Made by a program: the position numbers and the translations under genes. Below the pieces are notes generated by a model. That model did not search any database. It saw only the letters and a program-made list of their open reading frames with translations, and was not told the DNA's origin. 64,000 bases of DNA from NCBI GenBank assembly GCA_002794735.1, contig NBAZ01000011.1, positions 496,001-560,000 of the forward strand. Reading direction: 5' to 3'. Origin of the DNA: Pyrrhoderma lamaoense (taxonomy: Eukaryota; Basidiomycota; Agaricomycetes; Hymenochaetales; Hymenochaetaceae). Shown in pieces: positions 1 through 10,309 of the stretch; the stretch's first letter is position 1, and the number at the start of each line of letters is the position of its first letter.

Positions 1-321
1 TAAAACTGGTTTTATACTGTAAGTTGACTACCCAGCTGAGCAAATATGAAATATTTGCCTTGTCAATAGAACTTTGATGATCGTCCTGACCATTTAAAGC
101 GATGAATGTGTGCCATATGAATCGAGGCCAACTGGCTAGATATGACGCGTTTATGGTGGCCCTAGTGAGGTTGTTTGGTTCATTACTCGCGCATTAGACA
201 GAGTTGAAAAACAATACGCTTACCTTCTGATGAAGATAAACGCGACAATCGATGCAAGAACCAAGACTGTCATAGACTGGAGAAATGTATCTCCCCCAAA
301 AACTGGTGTGCAGCATTACCG
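1..321 (-). CDS. Possible exons of an unidentified membrane protein, cut by the window edge
   Basis: Read leftwards, 321-224 holds an open stretch ending in a strongly hydrophobic segment (from an ATG at 273: MTVLVLASIVAFIFIRR), followed at once by a consensus donor (GTAAG) at 223. After an intron of about 90 nt an acceptor (CTAG) leads into more open sequence that runs towards base 1. One hydrophobic helix followed by basic residues suggests an N-terminal anchor or a transmembrane helix. No family was recognised, and upstream exons could not be joined with confidence. This is an inference from one hydrophobic segment plus good splice signals; it could equally be chance. Confidence 0.22.
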
Positions 322-1459
322 TCATAAAAGCGAACGTTGAGAGCAGAAAGCTGAGACTTTGCAGGGAAAAGCAAGATACAGATGGCAGAGGCGAAAGAGA
401 TGAAAGAGAAGAGATTCTGAGAGTTGGATTCGGGTTTTCTGACTCTCATCATGCTTGGCCACATCTTTGGTGGACCGGTCGAGCGACGGCACTCTCAGAG
501 TCCTGCTGTACTTTTTAATAGTAATTCCATTATCTGACAATAAAAGGCATAAAACGGGAAGCGCATCCCCATCGTACAGAAATGGTCGAACGTGGGATGT
601 AGGCAGAGTTTGATTACCAAAGAGGAGCTCCTGCTTGACATTGAACGTGTATAAATACAGAAGATGTGTGCTTGCACATGCCAGTTAACGATCGGCACTA
701 GTAACATATTTTTTAAAAATTCATTTATCTACTAAAATGAGTTTTCTTACTTTTTATGGCATTTTCGACTTTATTTTATAGATGCCGTGACAGGAGGCTA
801 TATGTGTGTATCAAATTACTCAAAATCGACCTTATTCTGAATGTCCGTTCCATCCGTCATTTTTAATCGTGTAGCCCCGATGTTAGAAATTGATATCTTA
901 GCTACTCAAAGTTCTTGTGCGGTCACAAATGTGATAAAGTGCATAAAGTACGTAGAGTCGATCAGACTATTCTGCAAGTTTCTTCTGCATGATCTGACCC
1001 ATGAGTAAACCTGAGCGACATCATGATCTCGCAAGCTTGAGATTCCGGATAGAAAAGTCCTATAGCTCTAAATTTATGGAAAAACAACGTAACTCACATA
1101 ACACACAAATCACTACATCATGAGAGCTCTCCTCTTACAGTCAACGTATCAATCAGTGGATTGATTGTTGATAATTATCTTAATATATATTTGTCATGAC
1201 TAGCAACAATCAACAGAAAGTCACCCAGGCTAGCGAGCATCTTCAGACCTTATATCTCCAATACTAGTGGGGGTGGGCACTCAGTTATCGTGTTTAGCAC
1301 TTACTAGTACATGCAAGAAAATGTTCGATAATATGCCCTCTTCTTTTTACTTTCCGATCCGGGAAGACAACAGACATTCATGTATGTGATTAGTTTTACA
1401 TTACTAGTAGTGGCTTATAGACCCGAAACTTCTAGCTGAGATTCTATTAAGCACAAGCA
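322..1459. other. No supported gene
   Basis: AT-rich sequence with only short open frames on both strands, none showing a recognisable domain or a convincing exon chain. It probably includes the promoter of the 7-TM gene that begins near 1460. Confidence 0.5.
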
Positions 1460-2938
1460 ATGGGAGGGAATATAGCTTGAGCGCCTTCATCGCCTTCTTT
1501 TCTCTTCAAATACTTGGCGGACATGCTGGCATCCCGCTTATACTTTTGACCTTTTATCTTGCCAAGGGTGTACGAAAGCATCCAATGCTCGTTAATTTCA
1601 TGTTTACCTTTGTTATATACTCCACCTCTTTCTGTATCCTGTAAGTACACGACATCAGAGTTATAGCTCTAAGACGACTAATTCACTCCTTGAACAGTCT
1701 CTATCTTGGTAAGCAATTCGGACCGGAGCCTCCCCATTCGGTCTGTGCTATACAGGCTTCTCTGATATATGGGACCGCTGTCTTGTTAGTAGTTCAGCTT
1801 TCTTATATTATGAAGATACAAAGCTCATGTTCCTTTCTGAATAATAAGGACACCTGCTGCTGGCTTGTCTCTGGTTGTCCATGTATGCGCATCTCATATG
1901 AAATGTCGTAATCCTCATCTTAACAAGGAATAGCTCTGGTTTAGTCTCCGTGCTGTATCCAGAAATCAACCATCAATAGATGATAATACGTTTAGAAAGT
2001 ACACTGTACGGATTAACATTCTCTATATCTTGAAGTCGGACTCACGGATGCCTTAAAGTTGATTTCAGCACCATATATCGTCTTTGCGTTTTTCGTAATA
2101 TTTACAGCTGCGGTAAGGACCTAGTTCTGAGCATATTAAACTAAAGGTGACTAAACCAGGAAAAATACAGTACGGAGCATTAAACCCTAATACGCTCTCA
2201 AGAGGTCGATACGTTTTTTATTGTACAATCAACTCAAACTTTGTGTGAGTAAAGATCTTACTCTAGTCTAATTTTCAGATACCTTTGCTCATTACGATTT
2301 ACTAGCAACATCGTCCCAGCTATTGCTGCTTTAATTATGCTTATAGTTATCATATTCGAAAGTAGGCAGAAAAACTCTTGTATGTTACTGGGTAACTGAC
2401 GTTTATAATCTATGCATATGCAGTACTTGTCGCTGTTAAGCTTTACCGCATGCGGAAAGCTTTCAAGAGTTCGAGGTCAGGTGGACCACCTCTGAACTTA
2501 GTTGCAAGAGCTGGAATATTCACTACTTACTCGTTCTTGTCAATCGTGTTTGTACATGTATCCTCGCTATGCTTATAATCCACTCAAAATACTTTTTTCT
2601 GATCTCACAGAGCATGTATCACTTTCTGGTCGAAGAGCGGTGACGAACTTCCTTATATCATTCAGGCATCTCGTAAGCATAACATCTAATAACCGTGTTC
2701 TTACCTTTCGGCTACTTATACATAACTCTCAGTACCTTCAGCTGCTTTCATCATTTTCGGTTCTCAGAATGTACGCCTTAAGCCTTTGTTATCGGGTATC
2801 TACTCACTTCTGATATAGGACATGTTAAGAGCCTGGGGACTTACTTCGTTATGGGGACATATAAGAGCTGGGTTCAAATTTACCAACAACAAATCGGATC
2901 GTCTTCAGTTCGTTATGGAGACTAAGCCTGCACCATAA
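1460..2938 (+). CDS. Basidiomycete 7-TM membrane protein (GPCR-like family), copy 1
   Basis: Multi-exon gene for a polytopic protein of a mushroom-expanded receptor-like family of unknown ligand. Exons in order: the first helix block (GGHAGIPLILLTFYLAKG, then HPMLVNF) ending at a GTAAGT donor near 1640; LYLGKQFGPEPPHSVCAIQA; a lumenal block (YGALNPNTLSRGRYVFYC) at about 2170-2250; IVPAIAALIMLIVIIFES near 2300-2360; a basic loop KLYRMRKAFKSS; AAFIIFGSQN near 2750; and a last exon starting DMLRAWG and stopping at 2936-2938. Every block has a counterpart in the inverted copy at 4716-6203. The ATG at 1460 is one base out of frame with exon 1, which an extra G in the GGG run after it would fix; the stretch around 1790-1930 was not resolved. 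Family membership is recalled, not searched; ligand and function are unknown. Confidence 0.68.
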
Positions 2939-3406
2939 AATCGCGATTTTGCCCTTATCATCGCTCTTCTTATCGTCTAGATTATTCTTTGTATTTCGTA
3001 TATCAAACTAACAACAAACACATGGATAGAAACTGACAATGTAGATGTAAACTCTCACACAATGCTATTGAAAAAACGATGATCCCACGAGATTCAGTAT
3101 ATCTGATATTACTATTTAAATTCACAATGAATTTGAAAGATAGAAGCTTCAGAACCTTCGCCTCGTGGAATATGAGCATTTCTTTTGTGATTCCGTTATA
3201 GTGATGAGTGTGATACTAATAGCAAAAGGTTCAACTACATACCCAACAGTGATGAAGCCATATACGTATATAATTCTGAAAATCTACAGTCTGGAGGGGG
3301 ATGCTAACAGGAGGGGTAAGATACTTGTTAAACTTGAATATATAACGATACGGCTTACTGGTAGCCTGATAGATTCTTAATATACAGTTTTATCGATTCT
3401 TGATTA
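2939..3406. other. Intergenic, no gene seen
   Basis: AT-rich spacer between the stops of two convergent genes; only short shadow frames. Confidence 0.5.
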
Positions 3407-4156
3407 TCAATTTGAAGCTCTTGTCTTTGATCTCCGACGGATACCTTTCACAAAAGAGATGAACCAAGAGAGATGCACGAATAGTGTGGCTATCAAGAGA
3501 TACACAGGGACGTAGCTCCCGAGTCTATCCACGCTCCGTGGTGAGATGAATATGACTATGAGCTTTATATGCATTAAAATGCGAGTCACAAAGAACATTG
3601 ATGTAAACAACAGGTCTTTGCGTAGCTTTGGCCAGATATGCGATATAGATAAGAGAACGATTGGTAACTCCATTATAAGGCATATACAAAAGAGATGTGA
3701 CCATCCACGATATGCTATATATGGTGTCATTATGGAGTAAAATATGTGATGCACCCATCCAGTCGCTAGAGTTATATGCTGAGGATACTCTTTGAAGCCG
3801 ATAAGGAGATCAGAGAGCAGAAATCCTTGAAAGAGACCGCAGACTGCTGATGCAAGTATCGGCCTACGAGAAACGGCGAATACATCGAATCCCATATAGA
3901 AGAACTCGAGAGCGAATGGGAGACTGCACACTGATGTACAGATACTAGATAAAAGGGTTATGACCCAGGATCGCTGCTTAGTTGTATGTTCTTTAATGAA
4001 ATCTAAGAAGCAACCGTAGATTATCTTGCTTAGAACAAAAGAGAAAGGGCGGCAAGCGAAAATGAGAGGAATACGTAGGTATAGATCATGCTTATGGATA
4101 ACTTGCTAGGAAGTCAGAGCCTCGTTTATGTATTTATTCAGATAGAGCTCGAGCAT
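3407..4156 (-). CDS. TLC-domain integral membrane protein
   Basis: Read on the minus strand, 4105-3407 is open and encodes about 232 residues with several hydrophobic helices, typical of fungal TRAM-LAG1-CLN8 (TLC) proteins. Visible family features in order are KQRSWVITLLSS, then a helix and CGLFQGFLLSDLLIG, GWVHHIFYSIM with the HH pair common in the family, MELPIVLLS, and MFFVTRILMH, followed by a basic tail RRRSKTRASN before the stop at 3409. TLC proteins sit in the ER or other membranes and affect lipid metabolism; the substrate cannot be told from sequence. The likely N-terminus is in the same frame upstream (ATG at 4156, MLELYLNKYINEALTS), but an in-frame TAG at 4108-4106 separates it. 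Either that codon is a real lesion or error, or 4105 is an exon start, since CTAG is a usable acceptor. Confidence 0.66.
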
Positions 4157-4715
4157 CTTGAGAATATCTCCCCGGTATTTGCTCGAAATCAAATCGTGCA
4201 TTGATATAAGAAGTACAAATTAGGGCTTACAATGATAGAACTGGTCACGGTGGCCGCCTTTCTCTTCTAATATCGTTGGCAGTCAAAATCATCTCGGATA
4301 TCCGTAGTTCGAAGCAGTTGCTAATTTTGGTCCAGATTTCTAGCCCCTTAGGAACTCCGGCAAAGGACACAGTATACGTCGTCCCATTTTTATTAATCGT
4401 AGGAAGATCCTTGATAAGTACTTTCGCATTTGAGGTTGAGCGATATCTGAGGAGTCTAATAAGTATATACTTCAGTGCTCCGATTCACGTTTCAGCTATG
4501 TTTTCTCATCATCTCTGTACCTCAGACATGTGAATGACCCCTTTCGTGTATCTAGCTTGAAGTAGCTAGCTACTTCAAGCAAGCGGTAAGGCTGAATACT
4601 AGTTTGATCGAAACATATCCATTTACTGGTATTCTATTAGTGATATACACACAAGACAGATGCGGATTATCGAGACTTAAACAAGATAAAAACTTATACA
4701 ATACATATGTGATCT
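4157..4715. other. Intergenic with a perfect palindrome
   Basis: No supported coding sequence. It contains the 26-bp palindrome listed separately and lies between the TLC gene's 5' side and the 3' end of the second 7-TM gene. Confidence 0.45.
4555..4580. repeat. Perfect 26-bp palindrome
   Basis: The sequence reads the same on both strands: arm GCTTGAAGTAGCT followed directly by its reverse complement AGCTACTTCAAGC, with no loop. A perfect uninterrupted palindrome of this length is unlikely by chance. It could be a dimeric regulator site, a cruciform-forming element or a footprint of a mobile element; nothing nearby decides between these. Confidence 0.85.
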
Positions 4716-6203
4716 CTACTCAGTCAATGTCGTCCTTCTTATTCCTTGCCCTTGCCTTAGATGATTCCAGATATACGTTATCCCCCAAACATTGAGTAGG
4801 TCCTGCGCAAGACACGAACATGTTAATACTAGTTGAAGCTGCTGGTTTGTGGCTATGCGTCTTACCTTTTGTGAACCAAAAATGATAAACGCTGCCGTCG
4901 GAACTATAGTTATGAAGTAGGTTATTTCAAGCACATTTGTCAATAACTTTGATGATACATACGAGAAGCTTGAATGATGTACGGAAGTTCCTCTCCTGTA
5001 CTTGACCAGAATGCGATACAAGCCCTATTATTCAGGATCGACATGTTACAAAAATGTATAATCTTCGATCATTTCCAATTCTTACAGTAACGAGAGGAAC
5101 GAGTATATGCTGAATATCCCGACCCGCAGGAAAATAGGCAAGCTAGGGCCGTTCGACGGTATCTTTATTTGACTTGATGCTTTATTTATCCGATAAAGTT
5201 TGATCGCAATAAGGCCTGATATACATATACATTAGTGATTGAGTAAGAATAGCAAGTATATTTGCACGTACATTCGAGTACTATGAGTATAAACAGTATC
5301 ACTGCGGCCAATGCTGGTACAATATCTCTGTTATCAAAAGTAATAGCAGGATATACATACAGTATGTGTAAGTAAAGTATAACAAAAACTCAGAAAAGAA
5401 CGAAACATACACAAAATTGGAGTGGATTGTACAATATAGTGTGTATCTATTCCTCGATACCAAACGGGGATTGGATGCTCCAAACTAGAAAAAGTATGTG
5501 TAATCAGCATAAATCCCTATTTAGTCGCATATAGTGTTGAACAGGAAGCTTACGCATGCTGTGACTATTACAGTGAAAGCAAAGACAATATACGGTGCGG
5601 CAATGAGCTTGAGATATTGTTATATCAATGTGTATATATTGATTTTAGTGGTGCGATTCTCACCGTGTACATCTTGAATGTGCTTTCCTTTCTACTTTCA
5701 TTGCCTACAACTGCACGAAGACTTAACCAGAGCTGCAAGTAATTGAGTAAAGAGCTGAGATTATCAATTTGAATAATCATCTACTTACATTGAATACGAA
5801 CGCTAGACCAGCAGTTGGAGTTCTATGATGGGAATTAGAAGAAAACATATGTATGCGAAAGTTTTAGGTGCACCAACAGAACTGCAGTACCATATATAAG
5901 GGCTGATTGGATGGCACAGAAGCTGTATGATGGCTCAGGGCCGAACTGCCTTCCAAAGTACAGTCTAGGATTGCTATCAGGCGAATGACGCACTCAGAAT
6001 ACCACAGCGATATAAACTTACAATATACAGAACGAGGTCGAGTATATAATCCATGTGATCAAGAAATTTATCAGAAGAGGATGCTTTTGTACACTTTTCG
6101 CGAGGAAAAGGGTAAGAAGGATGAAGGGAACACCGACGTGGCCACCAAGTATTTGGAAAAAGAAGAAAACTATAGTAGCACCCAGGCTATATTGTGTTTG
6201 CAC
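4716..6203 (-). CDS. Basidiomycete 7-TM membrane protein (GPCR-like family), copy 2
   Basis: Paralogue of the gene at 1460-2938 in opposite orientation. Exon 1 (6203-6018) starts MQTQYSLGATIVFFF and continues through GGHVGVPFILLTLFLAKS and HPLLINFLITWIIYS to a GTAAG donor. Later exons give LYFGRQFGPEPSYSFCAIQ near 5950-5880, TPTAGLAFVFN then LWLSLRAVVGNESRKESTF near 5820-5670, LIAAPYIVFAFTVIVTAC, FGASNPRLVSRNRYTLYC, DIVPALAAVILFILIVLE near 5330-5270, and IVPTAAFIIFGSQK. A last exon, DLLNVWGITYIWNHLRQG, ends at the stop at 4716-4718. Short introns with clean GT/AG ends separate the blocks. The chain appears intact and the start Met is in frame, unlike copy 1. Likely plasma-membrane or endomembrane; ligand and signalling role unknown. 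Confidence 0.72.
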
Positions 6204-7043
6204 CCCTGAGTCGCATCACTCAGTATTTGCATCAGTGCGAAGTTAATGAATGCATCATGTACCTGAATCCAAGTCCTTACGAAGGGGAAAGAAAAATGAA
6301 GGGGATAGTATATGGGACATTTTCTACTTGACTGACAGACTAGTTTGCAGCTGAAAGACGTGTTTATATTGACTCGCTGAGATAGGCAACGAACATCAAG
6401 TTATGGTTCCATCTTGATCGTTGCCTAGTTGCTGATTGCGTTGTGAAAGTAGCAATGATGTACGCATTATCTGGCAGATACATCTGTTTGCATGATGGCT
6501 ATTTTCTTGTGTCACATATCTTCGACATTTAAAGCATATCGAGTATGATGGGCTAACAGATGCTTTTTTAAAGGTTCGTCATCAATTATTTACCGAAGCA
6601 TGATGTGTGGCTCGGTTACTTGATACAAGTGAGAATTACAATACATACACTTCAAGTACAAAAACGATCATCTGACTTCCAACTTTATTCCAGCCAAAGT
6701 ATATAGTTATCACATATGTCTTATAACAACCATAACTTGTCATCATAGAGACCTTGTTCCATCTGCACTTGTATAATTTAAGGACTTTATCATAAAGCCT
6801 AGTTAAATGATGAAGCATATCGGTGCAACGTGATTTTTATTCCTGTCATCATCCTTGGTAACCAGAGCTATCATCAACTGTATAAGCAGCTACGGACATT
6901 ATTGTCAACCGGGCGGTGTTCATCTTCCTAAAACTCCGAAGACTACTGAGGAACGGCGTGGCTCATCTATTCCAGATGCTCGATCGGAAGCGTTATTTTA
7001 TTACTTCTAAATTAGGTCTTGAAAACTTCTCCGGTACTGATTA
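6204..7043. other. Intergenic, upstream of 7-TM copy 2
   Basis: No gene supported; only frames under 75 codons without recognisable content. The part next to 6204 should hold the promoter of the minus-strand 7-TM gene. A TA dinucleotide at 7042-7043 is the left target-site copy of the adjacent MITE. Confidence 0.45.
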
Positions 7044-7190
7044 GGTGCGTTCAAGGTTACCAGAACATGTTCCTTGTTCCGCGGAACATGTTCCACTCCT
7101 TCCTAATAAAGTGAAACTTACTAATCAAAAGTCGCGTCTTACTTAATTTGCATGTAGATCATAATATATTAGTAATACAAAGTGCACCTC
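7044..7190 (+). repeat. Left terminal inverted repeat of the MITE
   Basis: Outer high-identity arm, matching the reverse complement of 7415-7562 with a one-base indel in the first CCGCGG-like stretch, one substitution near AAAAGTCGCG and a two-base indel in an AT run. Confidence 0.88.
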
Positions 7191-7414
7191 AGTCGTCCTT
7201 ATATAAATATAATGATAATAATAATGTTGACATCACCATATTGGGACACAAAAACTATAGAATTTTCTATTTGACCAAACATAGACTGAGTAGCTCAAGA
7301 AATGTAGTGTATGAAGTGTGATAGGTGGAAAAATAGATGATGTGCTGGCATTGACGCACTTTTTGCTTCTTAATATGGTAATGTCAATCCTTATTATTAT
7401 ATCTAAAAGGATAT

Positions 7415-7562
7415 TACTGAGATGCATTTTGTATTACTAATATTATGATCTACATGCAAATTAAGTAAGACGCGAATTTTGATTAGTAAGTTTCACTTTA
7501 TTAGGAAGGAGTGGAACATGTTCCGCGAACAAGGAACATGTTCTGGTAACCTTGAACGCACC
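7415..7562 (-). repeat. Right terminal inverted repeat of the MITE
   Basis: Reverse-complement partner of the left arm, ending in AACGCACC directly before the TA target-site copy at 7563-7564. Confidence 0.88.
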
Positions 7563-7564
7563 TA

Positions 7565-9214
7565 TTGTCTTTCTTCCGCATCCCGATTATTGCAAGTCAT
7601 CCATCAGAAGCTCTACTTCATCTACTGATTTGCGATGAGATTATACGGTATATTTGTCTCGATCTTATTTGCATGCGCCAGTACAACCAGTTTCCACTCG
7701 TTAACGCGCATTATATTAGTAGATCTTCGTACAGCGTTAGACGTGGACACTTATATGGACTCGAAAGCACGAGGGAAAGACTTCGAGGGAAGCGATTACT
7801 TCATTCTTTAATGTTTGAGGACAAATAGAGGTATCCATCTCTATTCGAAGATTCTCCGGTTGGGGTGAAGTATAGAAGCAGTCAGAAACGTGGGTGAGAG
7901 TTGTAGTAGTATAAATAGTATTAGTAATAGTAGTAGTAGATGACCCGGGTTTCTGAAAATGGCGGTACTGGAAACAAGGAAAGAAAAGGACAATGAAGAA
8001 GGCGCAGGCATTTGATAGTGAGTTTTGAAGTGCAATTGGTTAATGGAAGCGGAGAAAGATACGGATTAGCCAGCCCTTAGGCTTGTTTAGATGCTTGAAG
8101 GTGATGATCCACTTTTTTCTAGAAGACAAGGGGACTGAGACTAGATATATCCGGAAGCTCGAAACGCGTAGAGGATCTCTATATCTTTGTGGTCGCTCTT
8201 CCAAAATAGAACCGATGCCACTACACGACGAATCTGGCATATACCCATCTGTATCTCATCAATTAAGACTAGAGAACTCTCTTTCGTCTTCTTAAATTTT
8301 TGATACTAAAGGAACAGCTCCATTCTTCCTATTCGTTGTCAAGAATGACGATAACATACGAGACTTGTGGGGCAACTGGCCGAAGTGGTTGAGAGATAGT
8401 GTTGGAGACAACCACTGATGTACATGAACCACACTTCCATTTCCCGGGAGCTCTTCTTAGTCTAACTAAATAGACTAACAGATAACAAACAGACAGGCAA
8501 GCCAATTTACAAGACATAGTAACAAGGATAAAAGTGATCTAGGTATCGATCTAGCTCAACCGGTAAGCTTACGGTGATGAAGCCACGTTTATATGACATG
8601 GAGCATGTAGCTTGGCTTTTTTGTTAACAGTAAATTATGTGAGCCTTAAGACCCGTCTTACTCTGGTGTTGTGCCATTCATATAAAAGACTCCCCTTGTC
8701 CGCCTACTCCACTGAAAGAAAAGGCCACACACGTTGAAGTGGTGTTATAAAAAATTAAGATTAAAATTATGCGTCGGTCTAGAAGGTAAATTGTGTGGCC
8801 GGCGATTATCAACAATTTTATTAACTAATTTATTTAGATTATACTTTCTGATACAATCTGTGTAATGAATAGAGTCTCTGTTGTGTCCATGTTATGTACT
8901 TATTGACAAACCACCCCTTTGTGAGCGCCACGAGTCACATTATAGCAGCATCGATCAGAAACGATAAGGAGAAAATGGAACATAAACAACCTCCGGATCT
9001 TTCCTGAATTCCAACAATGAGCTCTTGGTTCTACTTTGTGCTTACCATTCTTTTCTTCATAGATTTTCCTCTTCCGAAGGGCCACCATGCACCCTTCGGT
9101 TCGGGGTGGTACTTTAGCGTGTAACCTCCTTCAAAAATAATATATATAGGGCCGTGTTTTCTCCCAACTATCCCCAACAATATTTTCCTTCTCATCTATT
9201 TCAGACTATACGTT
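7565..9214. other. Gene-poor stretch with a TAG-trinucleotide patch
   Basis: Several 60-90 codon frames overlap on both strands here but none shows a known domain or a coherent exon chain. An imperfect TAG-trinucleotide patch lies at about 7902-7940. The last part should contain the promoter of the esterase gene, including a TATATATAG stretch near 9141. Confidence 0.4.
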
Positions 9215-10309
9215 ATGAAATTTCATTATACGTCGGTCCTTGGCCATGATTGGCCGGGATACGACAATATTAAGAAATTGTTTATTTTGTAAGTCATATC
9301 TCGATCACTTGCGCAGCTCAAGCGACTGACTACCGTGATTTTACAAAAATTAGCGGCGATTCATACAGTGCAGTCGGGTACGACACGGGTTGGCCAGGAC
9401 CGACCTTGGACGAACCACTAGGTGTACCCTTCCCTGGGTATACCTGGACCGAGGGCGGTGAAGAAAATTTCGGTGATTCAGTTAATCCAAACTGGGTTGG
9501 ACATCTCGTGACAGAACGTCGAAGGATTGAGAAGCCACTTATCGTCTATGACTACGCGGTCGGGGGACATACCCTCGACGGTGTCAAGTTTCAAATTGAA
9601 GACTGGTTTTTGCCTCATGTGGGAACGAAACCAGACTGGGCTCCTTGGACTCCTGAAGAGTCTCTCTTTGGTAAGACACTTGGTATTTCCTTTGTGACGT
9701 TGATGGACCACAAGCTAATACAATATGATATCATTTTGTTTAGCAACATGGATCGGAATTAACGATTGCACGTGAGTATGGTTTCAGTTACACCCCAATA
9801 GTTCCATCATACTGAATGAAGTTATTTTAGTTGTACGGACGATTACGCTGGTAGCATGGTCAGATATTTCGAGCTCCAGGAAACTCTTTACAACACAGGA
9901 GCAAGGAATTTCCTTTTTATTGACGTTCCCCCATCCACCTCTCTCCAGCATGTAAGTATCACCATCGTTAATATTCTATTCTAAGTTATTAACCTCTATC
10001 CCAGTCCGAATACTCCTAACTCCCAGTGAAATTTGTGATATCGGATATCACAAGTGGAACAGAGAGCTAGGCAAGGGTATCTCAGAGTTCCTCGTCCGTC
10101 ACCCGGACGTCACAGTTTTGTCTTACTCTTCCTGGAATCTCTTTTCCAGAGTCATCGAGTCACCGGAAGCCTACGGCTTCAGGAGAAGTGACTTGAGAAA
10201 GGAAGGGGGTAGTTTGTGGATGGACCACATTCACCCGACTAGCAAGATGCATAGGATAATTGCAGATGATCTGAACGCCTTCTTGGATCGGTATAGAAGA
10301 CCGTCCTAA
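9215..10309 (+). CDS. GDSL/SGNH-family esterase (CE16-like)
   Basis: Predicted hydrolase of the SGNH superfamily, probably an acetyl or carbohydrate esterase. Exon 1 (9215-9288) starts MKFHYTSVLGHDWPGYDNIK. The catalytic-Ser block reads LFIFGDSYSAVG across the first intron (9289-9353). Exon 2 continues GYDTGWPGPTLDEPLGVPFP and NWVGHL. The Gly/Asn block is GINDC, built from exons ending 9670, 9744-9771 and 9831 onward; NFLFIDVPP follows. The last exon carries the catalytic Asp/His block MDHIHPTSKMH before the stop at 10307-10309. The acceptor of the last intron is uncertain: AG at 10004 needs one extra base to stay in frame, whereas AG at 9985 is in frame as given. No signal peptide is obvious, which is unusual for wood-decay esterases; an unseen upstream exon is possible. 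Confidence 0.85.

Larger units (their letters stand above)
7044..7562. mobile_element. 519-bp fold-back MITE with long terminal inverted repeats and TA target duplication
   Basis: The ends are exact inverted copies beginning GGTGCGTTCAAGG, flanked on both sides by TA (7042-7043 and 7563-7564). The inverted repeats stay nearly identical for about 145 bp (only a few substitutions or small indels). Weaker similarity continues inward to about 7243 on the left and 7372 on the right, so most of the element can fold back on itself around a centre of roughly 130 bp. There is no transposase frame, so it is non-autonomous. The TA duplication fits Tc1/mariner-like and related DNA transposons, but the family is not proven. 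Each arm carries the palindrome GGAACATGTTCC or a close variant twice. Little arm divergence suggests recent insertion. Confidence 0.9.

Noticed and set aside
7565..7828. 87-codon frame directly after the MITE as a transposon-borne gene
   Set aside because: It starts outside the target-site duplication and shows no transposase or other domain.
8366..8445. tRNA-Ser-like 5' half (GGCAACTGGCCGAAGTGGTT)
   Set aside because: The D-arm-like part is suggestive, but the anticodon arm does not pair well and no GTTCGAATC-type T-arm follows; at best a tRNA fragment.
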